A stretch of 64,000 nt of DNA from Phenylobacterium sp. (GCF_004297125.1 NZ_SCVD01000021.1:1-64000); one strand, 5' to 3'. Counted from the stretch's first letter, positions 9,132-19,581 are shown. Notes: generated by a model not told the origin, from the letters alone. Made by a program: numbers and translations.

Positions 9132-9889
9132 ACCCGCACGCCGTCCGCGCCATCTACTTCTTCGAGATGCACCGCTGGGTCCGGACCATCGTCCAGAGCG
9201 TCGCCGCCCCGGTGATCACCACCTCGCTCTATTTCATCGTCTTCGGCGCCGCGATCGGCAGCCGGATGCCGTCCATCGACGGAGTCAGCTACGGCGCCTT
9301 CATCGTCCCCGGCCTGCTGATGCTGTCGATCCTGACCGAGAGCATCTCCAACGGCTCGTTCGGCATCTACATGCCCAAGTTCGCCGGGACGATCTACGAG
9401 GTGCTGTCGGCGCCCGTCTCGGCGGCCGAGGTCGTACTGGGCTATGTGGGCGCGGCGGCCAGCAAGTCGTTCGTGCTGGGGCTGGTCATCCTGGCCACGG
9501 CGCGGATCTTCGTCCCCTACGAGATCAGCCACCCATTCGTCATGCTGGCCTTCCTCGTGCTGACCTCGGTGACCTTCAGCCTGTTCGGCTTCCTCACCGG
9601 CATCTGGGCCGACGGCTGGGAGAAGCTCTCGATCATTCCCACCCTGGTGATCACGCCCCTGACGTTCCTGGGCGGCAGCTTCTACTCGATCGACATGCTG
9701 CCCGGCGTCTGGAAGACGATCGCCCTGTTCAACCCGGTGGTCTACCTGGTCTCGGGCTTCCGCTGGAGCTTCTACGGCGTCTCGGACGTGGGCGTGGGCG
9801 TCAGCCTGGCGGCGACCCTGGGCTTCCTGGCGGTCTGCCTCGCCGCGGTGACCTGGATCTTCCGGACGGGCTGGCGGCTGAAGACCTGA
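9128..9889 (+). CDS. ABC-2 type transporter permease
   Basis: 253-residue inner-membrane subunit with about six hydrophobic segments and the ABC-2 family ending ([15 protein letters not shown] followed by two helices). ATG at 9128 overlaps the ATPase stop, and no earlier start is credible because it would lie inside the ATPase gene. Partner of the preceding ATPase; NodJ-like exporters of this architecture move polysaccharide, lipid or drug substrates. The gene ends 7 bases before the left repeat of the DUF559 unit. Confidence 0.92.
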
Positions 9890-9896
9890 GCGCCAA

Positions 9897-9947
9897 GTCC
9901 CTCCCTTAATGGGGAGGGACAACTCGCCAAAGGCGAGCAGGGTGGGG
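9897..9947 (+). repeat. Left structured repeat of the DUF559 unit
   Basis: 9897-9921 is a block with arms GTCCCTCCC and GGGAGGGAC around a 6-base loop. Then comes a hairpin CTCGCC-AAA-GGCGAG (9923-9937) and the tail CAGGGTGGGG (9938-9947). It is matched in inverted orientation at 10392-10440. Confidence 0.85.
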
Positions 9948-9969
9948 CGGGCACGATCGAGCTCAGGGC

Positions 9970-10431
9970 TTGAAGCTGGAACAAATAAAGAACAATATCG
10001 GTGACGTGCGACGCGAGATCACCCGCGCCCGCAGAATGCGGAGCGACCTGAGCGAGCCCGAGGTGATCCTTTGGAGCCGACTGAAGCTGCTGCGTGCCCG
10101 CGGCTTCCACTTCCGGAGGCAGGCGCCGTTTCGCGGATACTTCCTGGATTTCGTCTGCAACACGCGCCGCATTGTCATCGAGGTCGATGGCGCGCAGCAC
10201 GGCGTCGATACGCAGGCTGAGCATGACGCCGTGCGTGACGCGGTTTTGCAGAAGCACGGTTTCCGGACGCTCCGCTTCTGGGCGTCCGATGTCCGGCAGG
10301 ATGCGGATTGGGTGATGGACCAGATCATCGCCACGCTGGAAGCGGCGCCTTCGACGAGACCATCTGCGGGGACTGAGCCTGAAGCGGACCTCCCCACCCT
10401 GACCGCTTCGCGGTCTGTCCCTCCCCATTAA
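9970..10431 (+). CDS. DUF559 domain protein (PD-(D/E)xK-like endonuclease fold)
   Basis: 153 residues. DUF559 proteins are small, related to Vsr-type and restriction-type nuclease folds; their biology is largely undescribed. Visible here: an N-terminal helix with SEPEVILW (28-35), a strand pair GYFLDFVC (Asp60) and IVIEVDGAQH (Glu71, Asp73), which fit the D...ExD core of the fold, then HGFRTLRFWASDV. Start is TTG at 9970 (GTG at 10006 is an alternative). The last 13 residues and the TAA stop are encoded by the right flanking repeat. No partner methylase or antitoxin gene is adjacent. Confidence 0.85.
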   Translation: MKLEQIKNNIGDVRREITRARRMRSDLSEPEVILWSRLKLLRARGFHFRRQAPFRGYFLDFVCNTRRIVIEVDGAQHGVDTQAEHDAVRDAVLQKHGFRTLRFWASDVRQDADWVMDQIIATLEAAPSTRPSAGTEPEADLPTLTASRSVPPH

Positions 10432-10440
10432 GGGAGGGAC
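10392..10440 (-). repeat. Right structured repeat of the DUF559 unit
   Basis: Inverted copy of the left repeat. Its 25-nt block (10416-10440) is identical; the middle hairpin is GACCGC/GCGGTC (10401-10415) instead of CTCGCC/GGCGAG; the tail is CCCCACCCTG on the plus strand (10392-10401). It overlaps the 3' end of the DUF559 gene and ends one base before the ptsH stop codon. Confidence 0.85.
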
Positions 10441-10441
10441 G

Positions 10442-10741
10442 CTACTCGTCTTCCTCGAACCGCGCGGCCACCAGTTCGACCAGGGCGTTGACGGCCTCTT
10501 CGGCCTGTTCGCCCTCAGCCTCGATGTCGATGCAGCAGCCCGGCGCGGCGGCCAGCATCATCAGGCCCATGATGGAGCGGGCGTCGACGGTCTGGCCGTC
10601 CTTGGAGACTTTGACTTCCGCCTCGAAGGTGGCGGCCAGCTTCACGAACTTCGCCGACGCGCGGGCGTGCAGCCCCCGCTTGTTGACGATCTCGACGGTT
10701 CGGTTCGCTTCGCTCAGCTCACTTCTCTCCGGCCAGGACAT
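10442..10741 (-). CDS. ptsH: HPr phosphocarrier protein
   Basis: Phosphorelay protein of the incomplete alphaproteobacterial PTS. From ATG 10741 it has 99 residues. The active-site motif is NKRGLHARAS, with His25 equivalent to His15 of classical HPr, and the regulatory serine region SIMGLMML is conserved, as expected for a target of HPr kinase. The start overlaps the EIIA stop by 23 bases, so translation is probably coupled; the ribosome site is weak and the exact start uncertain. Last gene of chvI-chvG-hprK-EIIA-ptsH. Confidence 0.93.
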   Translation of the reverse strand: MSWPERSELSEANRTVEIVNKRGLHARASAKFVKLAATFEAEVKVSKDGQTVDARSIMGLMMLAAAPGCCIDIEAEGEQAEEAVNALVELVAARFEEDE

Positions 10742-11123
10742 AGGAGGCCACGGAGATGTACTTTCGCCCTGCTTCCTGCGCCGCGGCAACCGCATCTTCG
10801 AGACTGACGCGGTTCCTGAGGCTGGCGAGCTTGATCAGCATGGGCAGGTTCAGCCCAGCGATGACCTCGGCCTTCGTCTGTTCCATCACCGAAATGGCGA
10901 GGTTGGACGGCGTGCCGCCGAACATGTCGGTGAGCAGGATGACGCCGGCGCCCGACTCCACGCGCCCGCAGGCCGCCAGGATGTCCTGGCGGCGCCGCTC
11001 CATATCGTCTTCGGGTCCGATGCAGATGGCTTCCACGGCGGCCTGGGGGCCGACCACGTGTTCCATGGCGTACACGAACTCTTGCGCGAGACGGCCATGC
11101 GTGACGATCACGAGGCCAATCAT
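10719..11123 (-). CDS. PTS EIIA component (mannose-type fold)
   Basis: 134-residue EIIA-Man-like protein. N-terminus MIGLVIVTHGRLAQE carries the phosphorylated His9; DMFGGTPSN is the second family signature. In alphaproteobacteria this protein pairs with HPr, HprK and the PTS-Ntr proteins in a regulatory relay rather than in sugar uptake; no EIIB or EIIC membrane component is present. Sits between hprK and ptsH. Often annotated manX-like. Confidence 0.92.
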   Translation of the reverse strand: MIGLVIVTHGRLAQEFVYAMEHVVGPQAAVEAICIGPEDDMERRRQDILAACGRVESGAGVILLTDMFGGTPSNLAISVMEQTKAEVIAGLNLPMLIKLASLRNRVSLEDAVAAAQEAGRKYISVASYVLAGEK

Positions 11124-11183
11124 GCCCGAAAATCCAAGGGTATCCCCACCCGTGACGACGCCTGAGGAGAGGCGCGAGCCGTG

Positions 11184-11618
11184 CTAGATACGCCTCTTGT
11201 GCGCCGCGTCAAAGGCCTCCATCGCGCGGCTTAGTTTCGCAGGGGCGGAGGTTTCGAAGGGATCTACCGCCAGGAGTGGAATTGCGATTCCCAGGATCGT
11301 CGTGGTTGCGGGATCGGGGATGCGCTCCGGCGCGCCCAGGCGCGCCACCAGCCGGATTTCGCAGAACGGCAACGGCTCCACCGCCACCACGTCCAGCCCG
11401 CGCACCTCCATGAGGCCGCGCAAGGTGTCCGGGGCGCGTCCGAAGAGGCGGCCCTCCGAGGCCCACACCAGCACCCGGTCGTCGGCGACCAGCCGGAAGC
11501 CCTGCGCGAGCGCCCGGAACGCCAGGTCGCTCTTCCCCGACCCCGAGGGGCCCTCGATCAACACGCCCCTCCAGACTCCGGCCATCCGCCGTGCGATCAG
11601 GCCGGCGTGGCGGATCAC
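11184..11618 (-). CDS. hprK: HPr kinase/phosphorylase, short alphaproteobacterial form
   Basis: 144 residues, close to half the length of Firmicutes HprK: only the P-loop catalytic domain is kept. Walker A GPSGSGKS is at 23-30. Expected to phosphorylate the regulatory serine of HPr (the downstream gene product) and so link PTS state to ChvG/ChvI. Starts with GTG at 11618, overlapping the chvG stop (GTGA), which shows coupling with the sensor kinase. Confidence 0.92.
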   Translation of the reverse strand: MIRHAGLIARRMAGVWRGVLIEGPSGSGKSDLAFRALAQGFRLVADDRVLVWASEGRLFGRAPDTLRGLMEVRGLDVVAVEPLPFCEIRLVARLGAPERIPDPATTTILGIAIPLLAVDPFETSAPAKLSRAMEAFDAAHKRRI

Positions 11619-13243
11619 GCCGCGCTTTCCGGCAAGGTCAGGGTGAACATGGCGCCCAGCACCTTGCCGCCCGCCCCCGTGCGGTTCTCGGCGCGCAGGC
11701 CTCCGCCGTGCGCCACGGCGATCTGGCGGGCGATGGAGAGGCCCAGGCCCGAGTTCCCGCCGAACGCCGCACCCTTGGGCCGCGAGGTGTAGAAGCGCTC
11801 GAACACCGTCTCGAGGTTCTCGGTGGGGATGCCGGGCCCGTTGTCGGACACCGTGACGATCGCCTCGCCCTTCACCCGCAACAGGCCCACATGGACCACG
11901 TCGCCCGGCGGGCTGAACGAGCGGGCGTTGTCGATCAGGTTGCGCACGATCTGGCTGAGCGGGCCCTCGCGGCCCAGCACCGTGATCGCCTCCATTCCCT
12001 GGTGCGGCGCGAACTTCACCTGGACGTCGCCGGGCTTGGCGGTCGCCTGGTAGAGGGCGACGATGTCCCCGATCAGCCGTCCCAGGTCGACGATCCGCGG
12101 CTGGTCCCTGGAGAGCTCGGCGTCCAGCCGCGAGGCGTTCGAGATGTCGGTGACCAGGCGGTCCAGCCGCTGGACGTCGTTCTTGAGCACGTTCATCAGG
12201 CGTTCCCGCGCCGCCGGGTCGCTGACGATGTCCAGGGTCTCCACCGCGGACCTGAGCGACGTCAGGGGGTTGCGGATCTCGTGCGCCACGTCGGCCGCGA
12301 AACTCTCGATGGCGTCCATCCGTTCGGAGAGCGACTGGGTCATGGCCTCGAGGCTGCGGGTCAGGTCGCCGACCTCGTCGTCGCGCTTGGCCAGGTCGGG
12401 CAGCGAGATCGCCCGAGCGCGCGCCTGGCGCACCCGGTCGGCGGCGCGCGCCATGCGCAGCACCGGCTGGGCCACAAGGCTGTTCAACAACAGCGACGAG
12501 GCCACGGTCACCGAGATGGCGATCAGGATGAAGGGGATCAGGGCCCGGCGCTCGTCGGCGATGATCTTGTCCACGTCGCTGGCTTCCAGCGTCACCACGC
12601 CCAGCACGGCGCGGACGTGCTGGATCGGGATCGACACCGAGACCACCTGCTCGCCGTTGGCGCCGCGGCGCTTCTGGGCCTGGTGGCGGCCCTGCAGGGC
12701 CGCGGCCACCTCCTCGGCCAGCGCCTTCTGGACCTCGTCGCGGGTCGGCCGCAGGCGCTTGGGCAAGAGGTTGAAGCCGCCCGGCTTCTCATCGCGCGCC
12801 CTGGCGGGGGGCAGGTCGCGCCGCACGACCTCGTCGGCCATCCAGTCCGAGTCGGCCACCAGCCGCCCCCGGCTGTCGAACAGTCGCGCCCGCTGGGCCC
12901 TGGGATTGGACAGCGTCTGCAGGAGCTCGGTGGCCAGGGCCGCGTCCATCTGCGGCTCGGGTTCGCCGACCGTGGCGGCCTGGTTGAGGATGCTGGCGAT
13001 CAGCTCGCCCTGGGTGGTCAGGCTGTCGATGCGCGCGTTGACCAAGCCCTGGCGCACCTCGTTGAGCACCAGGGCGCCGACGATCAGGATCGCCAGCCCC
13101 AGCAGGTTGAGCGCGAGGATCAGCCGCCCGAGGCGCGAACCCGGCAGGCCGCGGAAACGCGAACGGCGGGCCGGCCGCTCGGGCGTCACCGGCTCGCGAA
13201 CGTCCGTCGGCTCAGGATTCCCGGTAGCGGTAGCCGACGCCAT
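11615..13243 (-). CDS. chvG: Sensor histidine kinase ChvG
   Basis: Inner-membrane kinase of the acid/envelope-stress system ChvGI. About 542 residues from ATG 13243, the start that overlaps the end of chvI by 32 bases; longer reads lie wholly inside chvI. Order: N-terminal cytosolic tail, helix [18 protein letters not shown], periplasmic sensor region, second helix, HAMP, H-box [16 protein letters not shown], then N/G boxes DNGPGIP and GLGLSIA. It phosphorylates ChvI. Co-transcribed with hprK, EIIA and ptsH downstream, joining envelope and nutrient signals. Confidence 0.93.
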   Translation of the reverse strand: MASATATGNPEPTDVREPVTPERPARRSRFRGLPGSRLGRLILALNLLGLAILIVGALVLNEVRQGLVNARIDSLTTQGELIASILNQAATVGEPEPQMDAALATELLQTLSNPRAQRARLFDSRGRLVADSDWMADEVVRRDLPPARARDEKPGGFNLLPKRLRPTRDEVQKALAEEVAAALQGRHQAQKRRGANGEQVVSVSIPIQHVRAVLGVVTLEASDVDKIIADERRALIPFILIAISVTVASSLLLNSLVAQPVLRMARAADRVRQARARAISLPDLAKRDDEVGDLTRSLEAMTQSLSERMDAIESFAADVAHEIRNPLTSLRSAVETLDIVSDPAARERLMNVLKNDVQRLDRLVTDISNASRLDAELSRDQPRIVDLGRLIGDIVALYQATAKPGDVQVKFAPHQGMEAITVLGREGPLSQIVRNLIDNARSFSPPGDVVHVGLLRVKGEAIVTVSDNGPGIPTENLETVFERFYTSRPKGAAFGGNSGLGLSIARQIAVAHGGGLRAENRTGAGGKVLGAMFTLTLPESAA

Positions 13244-13931
13244 AGAGGGTTTCGATCGCGTCGAACTCAGGATCCACCTCGCGGAACTTCTTCCGCATGC
13301 GCTTGATGTGGCTGTCGATGGTGCGGTCATCGACATAGACCTGATCCTCGTAGGCCGCGTCCATCAGGTTGTCGCGGCTCTTCACGAAGCCCGGGCGCTG
13401 CGCCAGCGACTGCAGCAGGAGGAACTCGGTGACCGTCAGCTTCACCGGCTTGCCTTCCCACAGGCTCTCGTGGCGGGCCGGATCCAGGGTCAGCTTGCCG
13501 CGCTTCAGAGCCCGGGCGGCGACGTCCGCGGCGCCCATGGACGGGCCCTCCGCGCCGTCGGTCTCGCCGCGGCCCGCACGGCGCAGGACGGCCTTCACCC
13601 GCTCGATCAGCAGGCGCTGGCTGAACGGCTTGTGCATGTAGTCGTCGGCGCCGAGGTTGAAGCCGAGGATCTCGTCGATCTCCTCGTCCTTCGACGTCAG
13701 GATGATCACCGGCATGTCGGAGGTCCGGCGCAGGCGGCGCAGCACCTCCATGCCGTCCATGCGCGGCATCTTGACGTCCAGGATCGCGACGTCCGGCGGA
13801 TCGTTCTCCAGCGCGGCAAGACCCGAGGCCCCGTCGTAATAGGCCTTGACGGTGTGCCCGTGGCTCTCGAGCGCCAGGCTGACGGACGTGACGATGTTTT
13901 CGTCATCGTCGACCAAGGTGATCTTCGCCAT
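13212..13931 (-). CDS. chvI: Response regulator ChvI
   Basis: OmpR/PhoB-type regulator of 239 residues. Receiver: acidic pocket DDD at 8-10, phospho-acceptor Asp52 in [11 protein letters not shown], Lys in LTSKDEE. The C-terminal winged helix contains [18 protein letters not shown] at 13931 follows AAGGAG; further upstream extension lacks homology. First gene of a five-gene minus-strand operon, divergent from the 570-residue hypothetical across a 146-bp spacer. In Caulobacter ChvI controls outer-membrane proteins and the sRNA ChvR. Confidence 0.95.
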   Translation of the reverse strand: MAKITLVDDDENIVTSVSLALESHGHTVKAYYDGASGLAALENDPPDVAILDVKMPRMDGMEVLRRLRRTSDMPVIILTSKDEEIDEILGFNLGADDYMHKPFSQRLLIERVKAVLRRAGRGETDGAEGPSMGAADVAARALKRGKLTLDPARHESLWEGKPVKLTVTEFLLLQSLAQRPGFVKSRDNLMDAAYEDQVYVDDRTIDSHIKRMRKKFREVDPEFDAIETLYGVGYRYRES

Positions 13932-14077
13932 CTGAGGTGGAACTCTCCTTAACCGAAGTGCGGGAAGGTATTGAGCCTTCACCGTGGCCTCAATGGGGCC
14001 GGGTGCAGAAACCGAGTAAAGTCAACACGGCCTTAAGCTTGTTGAGAGAACGTCATTCCCTCAGGGGGGATGCGTAG

Positions 14078-15790
14078 ATGGATGGTACGAGAGTGCACTT
14101 CGAGGTCTTCATCCGGAAGGCGCCCGGCGGCCCATGGACGCTGGACCTCGCAACCGAGAATCGTGCGGCCGCGCTGCAGACCGCCCAGGACCTGATGTCC
14201 GAAGGCCGGGTGGCCGCCGCGAGGGTCTCGAAAGAGGTCTTCGACGAAGAGAGCCGCGAGTTCCAGTCGGTCATCATCCTCAAGCTGGGCGCCGCCGAAG
14301 CGGTCGCCAAGGCGAAGCCCCAGGCCGACGCCCAGCCGCTGTGCGTCACCCCGCAGGACCTCTACACCATCCACGCGCGCGAGCGCATCGGCCGCCTGCT
14401 GGAAGGGTGGCTGGAGCGCAACCATGCCACGCCCTTCGAGCTGCTGCATCGACCAGACCTGGTCGAGGCCCTGGAAGCGTCGGGTACGGACCTGCAGCAC
14501 GCCGTCCAGAAGCTGGCGATCCCCGAGGCCCATGCGCGCTCCATGTCGGTGCATGAGTTGATCCGGGTCTTCCACGCCCTCATCGAGCGGGCGGTCGATC
14601 GGCTTCTGAAGGACCATCGCAAGGGCACGTTGCCCAATCTCGACAAGGAAGGGTTCGCCGCCGCGGCCGAGCGCCTGGCTCAGGACCCCGAGCGCGGCTA
14701 CCTGCTCGGGGCCGGCGTCGCCGCCGCCATCGCGCCGGCCAGGTCATGGTCGGACAAGGTCAACCGCCTGCTCGACCTGGCCGACGCCGCGCCCGAAAAG
14801 GGTCCGGCCCGCGGCTTGGCGCTCAGCACGATCCAGCAGCCGCTGGCCGAGATCCTCGAGGCCAAGCCCGGCATCACCGACATCCTGGGCAAGGGCCGGG
14901 ACCTGGGCGCCAACCTCGCCGCCATGACCCGCCTGGCGGCCTACGACTCGGTCGAGGCGCTCATCAAGCTCGAAGGCTCGGTCGCCAAGGTGATGCCCGA
15001 GCTTTCGCCGCAGGCGACGCGCCTCGCCCAATGGCTGACCGGCGAGAACTTCCAGGACACCCGCGCCGCCATCGGCCGGCGCATCCTGCGCGAACTGGTG
15101 GGTCCGCGGCGCCTCTGTCCCGGCGAAGCGGCGCGCGAGATCGACGTCCTGCGGGCGCTCGCCATGTCGCTCACCGCGGCGTCGGGCAAGCTGTTGCCGC
15201 TGGAGCAAGTCCAGTCCGCCTTCATCGCCCGCTCCAAGATGCTGGTGACCGGCGACTTCGTGGAGGCCTACCTGGGGTCCGGCATGTCGTCGCAGCAGGA
15301 GGTCGAGGCCCTGATCTGGCTCACCGAGAATGTGATCGGAGCCGGGAACAAGCGCCAAGCCGGCGGCTGGCTGAAGGCCGTGATCGCCTCGCTGCGCTTC
15401 GAGAAGGAAATGCTCGGCGGCGACGAGAACCCCGGCGCGCGCCTGGGCCAGCTGGCCGCCCTGCACAAGTCCGTGGGGCGCTGCGGCCTGGTCCCGGAGG
15501 ACTTTCATCCGATCCAGGAGAAGCTGGGCGACATCGGCGGTCACGTCGAGGCTCACGCCCGGCTGTCGCAGACCGTGGCCCGCGCCAACGTCCCGCTGCT
15601 CCAGCGCCTGACCCTGCTGCTGAAGCTGGCCTCCGGCGAGAACGCGCCCCTGGGTCCGGCCGCCAACCGCGCCCGCGCCGAGGCGCTGAAGCTGTTCAGG
15701 CTGGACGAGACCCGCGCCGAGCTCGCGGCCGCCCCCGATCAGATGAGGCAGGTCCGCGACCTGATCCACCAGGCAGGGCTAGCGGCTTAG
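14078..15790 (+). CDS. Conserved-looking hypothetical protein, 570 residues
   Basis: Not recognised. Full-length frame with a good AGGGGG ribosome site before ATG 14078. The N-terminus (about 1-75) looks like a small alpha/beta domain (VHFEVFIRKAPGGPWTLD...AARVSKEVFDEES...SVIILKLG); the rest is almost wholly alpha-helical and could form a repeat-like scaffold. No signal peptide or membrane segment. It is divergent from chvI, and its last 12 bases overlap the convergent pseC gene. Codon use resembles its neighbours, so recent transfer is unlikely. Confidence 0.8.
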   Translation: MDGTRVHFEVFIRKAPGGPWTLDLATENRAAALQTAQDLMSEGRVAAARVSKEVFDEESREFQSVIILKLGAAEAVAKAKPQADAQPLCVTPQDLYTIHARERIGRLLEGWLERNHATPFELLHRPDLVEALEASGTDLQHAVQKLAIPEAHARSMSVHELIRVFHALIERAVDRLLKDHRKGTLPNLDKEGFAAAAERLAQDPERGYLLGAGVAAAIAPARSWSDKVNRLLDLADAAPEKGPARGLALSTIQQPLAEILEAKPGITDILGKGRDLGANLAAMTRLAAYDSVEALIKLEGSVAKVMPELSPQATRLAQWLTGENFQDTRAAIGRRILRELVGPRRLCPGEAAREIDVLRALAMSLTAASGKLLPLEQVQSAFIARSKMLVTGDFVEAYLGSGMSSQQEVEALIWLTENVIGAGNKRQAGGWLKAVIASLRFEKEMLGGDENPGARLGQLAALHKSVGRCGLVPEDFHPIQEKLGDIGGHVEAHARLSQTVARANVPLLQRLTLLLKLASGENAPLGPAANRARAEALKLFRLDETRAELAAAPDQMRQVRDLIHQAGLAA

Positions 15791-16930
15791 CGCCGCCGCC
15801 AACGCCTCCACCACCGTGGCGACGTCGCTGTCCGCCATGCCGGGGTAGAGCGGAAGGGACAGGCAGCGGGCGTACCAGGCTTCGGCGCCGGGAAGGTCCA
15901 GATCGCCGTAGAGCTCGCGATAGTAGGGCTGGCGATGGACGGGAATGTAGTGGACCTGGCTGCCGACCCCGCGCGCCTTCAGCGCCTCCACCACATCGCG
16001 CCGCGAGCGCCCCGCAGCCTCGAAGTCGATCAGCACGGTCATCAGGTGCAGGACCGGGTCGCTCCACGCTGGCCGCACAGCCTGGCGCACGACGGGCGCG
16101 AGGGGCGCCAGGGCCTCGCCATAGGCCGCCGCCAGCGCCCGGCGTCGCGCGGCGAACCGCGGCAGCTTCCGCAGTTGGGACAGCCCCAGGGCGCAGAGGA
16201 TGTCCGGCAGGCGGTAGTTGAAGCCCGGCTCGGGCATCTCGTACCACCAGGGGTCCGCCCCCTCCGGCCGCACCATGCCATGCGAGCGCATGATCCTCAG
16301 GCGCTCGGCCAGGGCCGGATCGTTGGTGGTGACCATGCCGCCCTCGCCCGTGGCGATGGTCTTCACCGGATGGAACGAGAAGGTCGCCATGGCCGAATGG
16401 CGGACATCGCCCACCGTCTCGGCTGTGTTGCCGAAGGTCATGGTCGTCCCGAGCGCGTGCGGCGCGTCCTCGACCAGCACCGCGCCCGCCGCCCCGGCCA
16501 GCTCAGCCAGCGCCGGGAGCTCGGCGACGTCGCCGCGCAGATGCACCGGCAACACGGCCCGCAGCCGGCGCTCGCCCACCCGGCCGATCGCCTCGGCCAG
16601 GGTCTGCGGCGTCATCAGGCCGGTGTCGGCGTCCACGTCGGCGAACACCACGTCGGCGCCGACGTAGCGGGCGCAGTTGGCCGTCGCCAGGAACGTGATG
16701 CTGGGCGCGATCACCGCGTCGCCGGGCTTCACGTCCAGCGCCAGCATCGCCAGGTGCAGGGCCGCCGTCCCGTTGGCGCAGGCCACCGCATGGCGCGCGC
16801 CCACCGTCTCGGCGAAGGCGCGCTCGAAGGCCTCGACCGCGGGGCCGGTGGTCAGGAAGTCGCCGCGCAGCGCCTCGGCCACCGCGGCGATGTCGTCGTC
16901 CTCGATGGTCTGGCGGCCGTAGGGCAGCAT
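15779..16930 (-). CDS. pseC: UDP-4-amino-4,6-dideoxy-N-acetyl-altrosamine transaminase (PseC/FlmB)
   Basis: 383-residue DegT/DnrJ/EryC1/StrS aminotransferase. The family landmarks are the N-terminal MLPYGRQTIEDDDI, the cofactor loop ANGTAALH, and the PLP lysine in TFSFHPVKTIATGEGG. It acts on the 4-keto sugar made by PseB, the gene just upstream (14 bases away), giving the second step to pseudaminic acid-type sugars used on flagellin; Caulobacter calls these FlmB and FlmA. ATG 16930 follows GAAGG. The other Pse steps are not in the window. Confidence 0.92.
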   Translation of the reverse strand: MLPYGRQTIEDDDIAAVAEALRGDFLTTGPAVEAFERAFAETVGARHAVACANGTAALHLAMLALDVKPGDAVIAPSITFLATANCARYVGADVVFADVDADTGLMTPQTLAEAIGRVGERRLRAVLPVHLRGDVAELPALAELAGAAGAVLVEDAPHALGTTMTFGNTAETVGDVRHSAMATFSFHPVKTIATGEGGMVTTNDPALAERLRIMRSHGMVRPEGADPWWYEMPEPGFNYRLPDILCALGLSQLRKLPRFAARRRALAAAYGEALAPLAPVVRQAVRPAWSDPVLHLMTVLIDFEAAGRSRRDVVEALKARGVGSQVHYIPVHRQPYYRELYGDLDLPGAEAWYARCLSLPLYPGMADSDVATVVEALAAALSR

Positions 16931-16944
16931 GTCGGTCGCCTTCT

Positions 16945-18480
<1,536 letters not shown>

Positions 18481-18498
18481 CGCCGTCGGCGCGCCGCC

Positions 18499-19275
18499 TC
18501 ACATCGCGCTGATGCCGCCGTCGAGGCGCAGCTCCGCCCCCGTCATGAACCGGCTTTCGTCCGAGGCCAGGTAGAGGACGGCGTTGGCGATGTCCTCCGG
18601 CTGGCCGATCCGGCCCAGGGGCACCTGGCGGGCGAGCTTGGCCTCGGCCTCCTCCTTGCCGAACCGCTGGCGCAGCGGGTCGAGGATCGGGGTGTCGATG
18701 AAGGTCGGGTGGATCGAGTTCGACCGCACGTCCAGGCCCTGCTTGGCGCAGTGCAGCCCGATGCCCTTGCTCAGCAGCCAGACCGCCGCCTTGGAGGCGT
18801 TGTAGACGGGCGTGTTGTGGGCCGCGATCACGCCGGCGATCGAAGAGATGTTGACGATCGAGCCGGGCTGGTTCTGGCGCAGGTACTTGAGCGCGTGCTT
18901 CGTGCCAAGGAACACCGAGTCGACGTTGACGCTCATCACGAGCTTCCAGTCCTCGTAGCTCAGCTCCTCGATATTGCCGCCCCGGCTGATGCCGGCGTTG
19001 TTCACCAGCACCGAGATCCCGCCCATGGCTGCGTCGGCCTCCTCCAGGGCGAAGATCCACTGGTCCTCCTTGGTGACGTCCAGCGGGAAGGCGAAGGCCG
19101 TGCCGGCGCCGTGCGTGGCGTCGATCTCGGCGGCGACCGCCTTGGCGCCCTCGGTGTTGATGTCGGCCACCGTGACCTTGGCGCCCTCGGCCGCCAGCTT
19201 GCGGGCGAACGCCGCGCCCAGCCCCTGGGCCCCACCGGTGACGAAGGCCTTCTTGCCCGCGACACGTCCCGCCAT
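18499..19275 (-). CDS. SDR family oxidoreductase
   Basis: Classical short-chain dehydrogenase/reductase of 258 residues. Cofactor motif TGGAQGLG at 13-20, NNAG at 92-95, catalytic Ser144/145, Tyr158 and Lys162 in YNASK. Asp38 at the end of beta-2 favours NAD(H). The substrate is not determined; close families include 3-alpha/7-alpha hydroxysteroid and glucose dehydrogenase-like enzymes. ATG 19275 has GGGAGAAG upstream. It is followed on the same strand by no close gene, and is 12 bases downstream of the pterin dehydratase gene, so one operon is likely. Confidence 0.9.
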   Translation of the reverse strand: MAGRVAGKKAFVTGGAQGLGAAFARKLAAEGAKVTVADINTEGAKAVAAEIDATHGAGTAFAFPLDVTKEDQWIFALEEADAAMGGISVLVNNAGISRGGNIEELSYEDWKLVMSVNVDSVFLGTKHALKYLRQNQPGSIVNISSIAGVIAAHNTPVYNASKAAVWLLSKGIGLHCAKQGLDVRSNSIHPTFIDTPILDPLRQRFGKEEAEAKLARQVPLGRIGQPEDIANAVLYLASDESRFMTGAELRLDGGISAM

Positions 19276-19287
19276 CGATCTTCTCCC

Positions 19288-19581
19288 TTAACCCTTCGCC
19301 GCCTGGTCCATGAACGTCGCCAGGGTCACGTCCAGCTCGCTGACCCCCTCGACGTCGTGCGTGGCCAGCAGCACCTCCACGCGGTTGTAGACATTGAACC
19401 ACTCCGGATGGTGGTCGAGCTTGTCGGCCATCAGCGCCACGCGGGTCATGAACCCGAAGGCCGCGTTGAAGTCGGCGAACCTGAAGGTCTTGGAAATGGC
19501 GTCGCGGTCGCCTTCGACCTTCGCCCAGCCCTCCAGCTTCGCCAGCGCCGCCTCGGCGCCGATCCGGGTCGGCCGGGTCAT
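19288..19581 (-). CDS. phhB: 4a-hydroxytetrahydrobiopterin dehydratase (PCD/DCoH)
   Basis: 97-residue pterin-4a-carbinolamine dehydratase, the usual size. Signature [18 protein letters not shown] carries the catalytic His pair, and the C-terminus has [10 protein letters not shown]. It recycles the pterin cofactor of aromatic amino-acid hydroxylases, or acts in molybdopterin metabolism. No phenylalanine hydroxylase gene is in the window. ATG 19581 overlaps the stop of the HAD hydrolase gene (ATGA), so the two are translationally coupled. Confidence 0.9.
   Translation of the reverse strand: MTRPTRIGAEAALAKLEGWAKVEGDRDAISKTFRFADFNAAFGFMTRVALMADKLDHHPEWFNVYNRVEVLLATHDVEGVSELDVTLATFMDQAAKG

Larger units (their letters stand above)
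9897..10440. mobile_element. Candidate element: DUF559 gene bounded by inverted structured repeats
   Basis: A 544-bp unit fitted between the stops of the ABC permease (9889) and ptsH (10442). Each end is the same composite: a 25-nt block that is itself a 9-bp hairpin (9897-9921; 10416-10440, identical in inverted orientation), then a 6-bp hairpin of different sequence, then CAGGGTGGGG. The only gene inside is a DUF559 nuclease-like protein. No transposase and no target duplication are seen. I infer a REP-like, possibly nuclease-mobilised unit; bidirectional terminators flanking a resident gene are the simpler alternative. Confidence 0.55.

Noticed and set aside
9897..10440. Classical insertion sequence
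   Set aside because: No transposase frame and no target-site duplication; the enclosed gene is a DUF559 protein.
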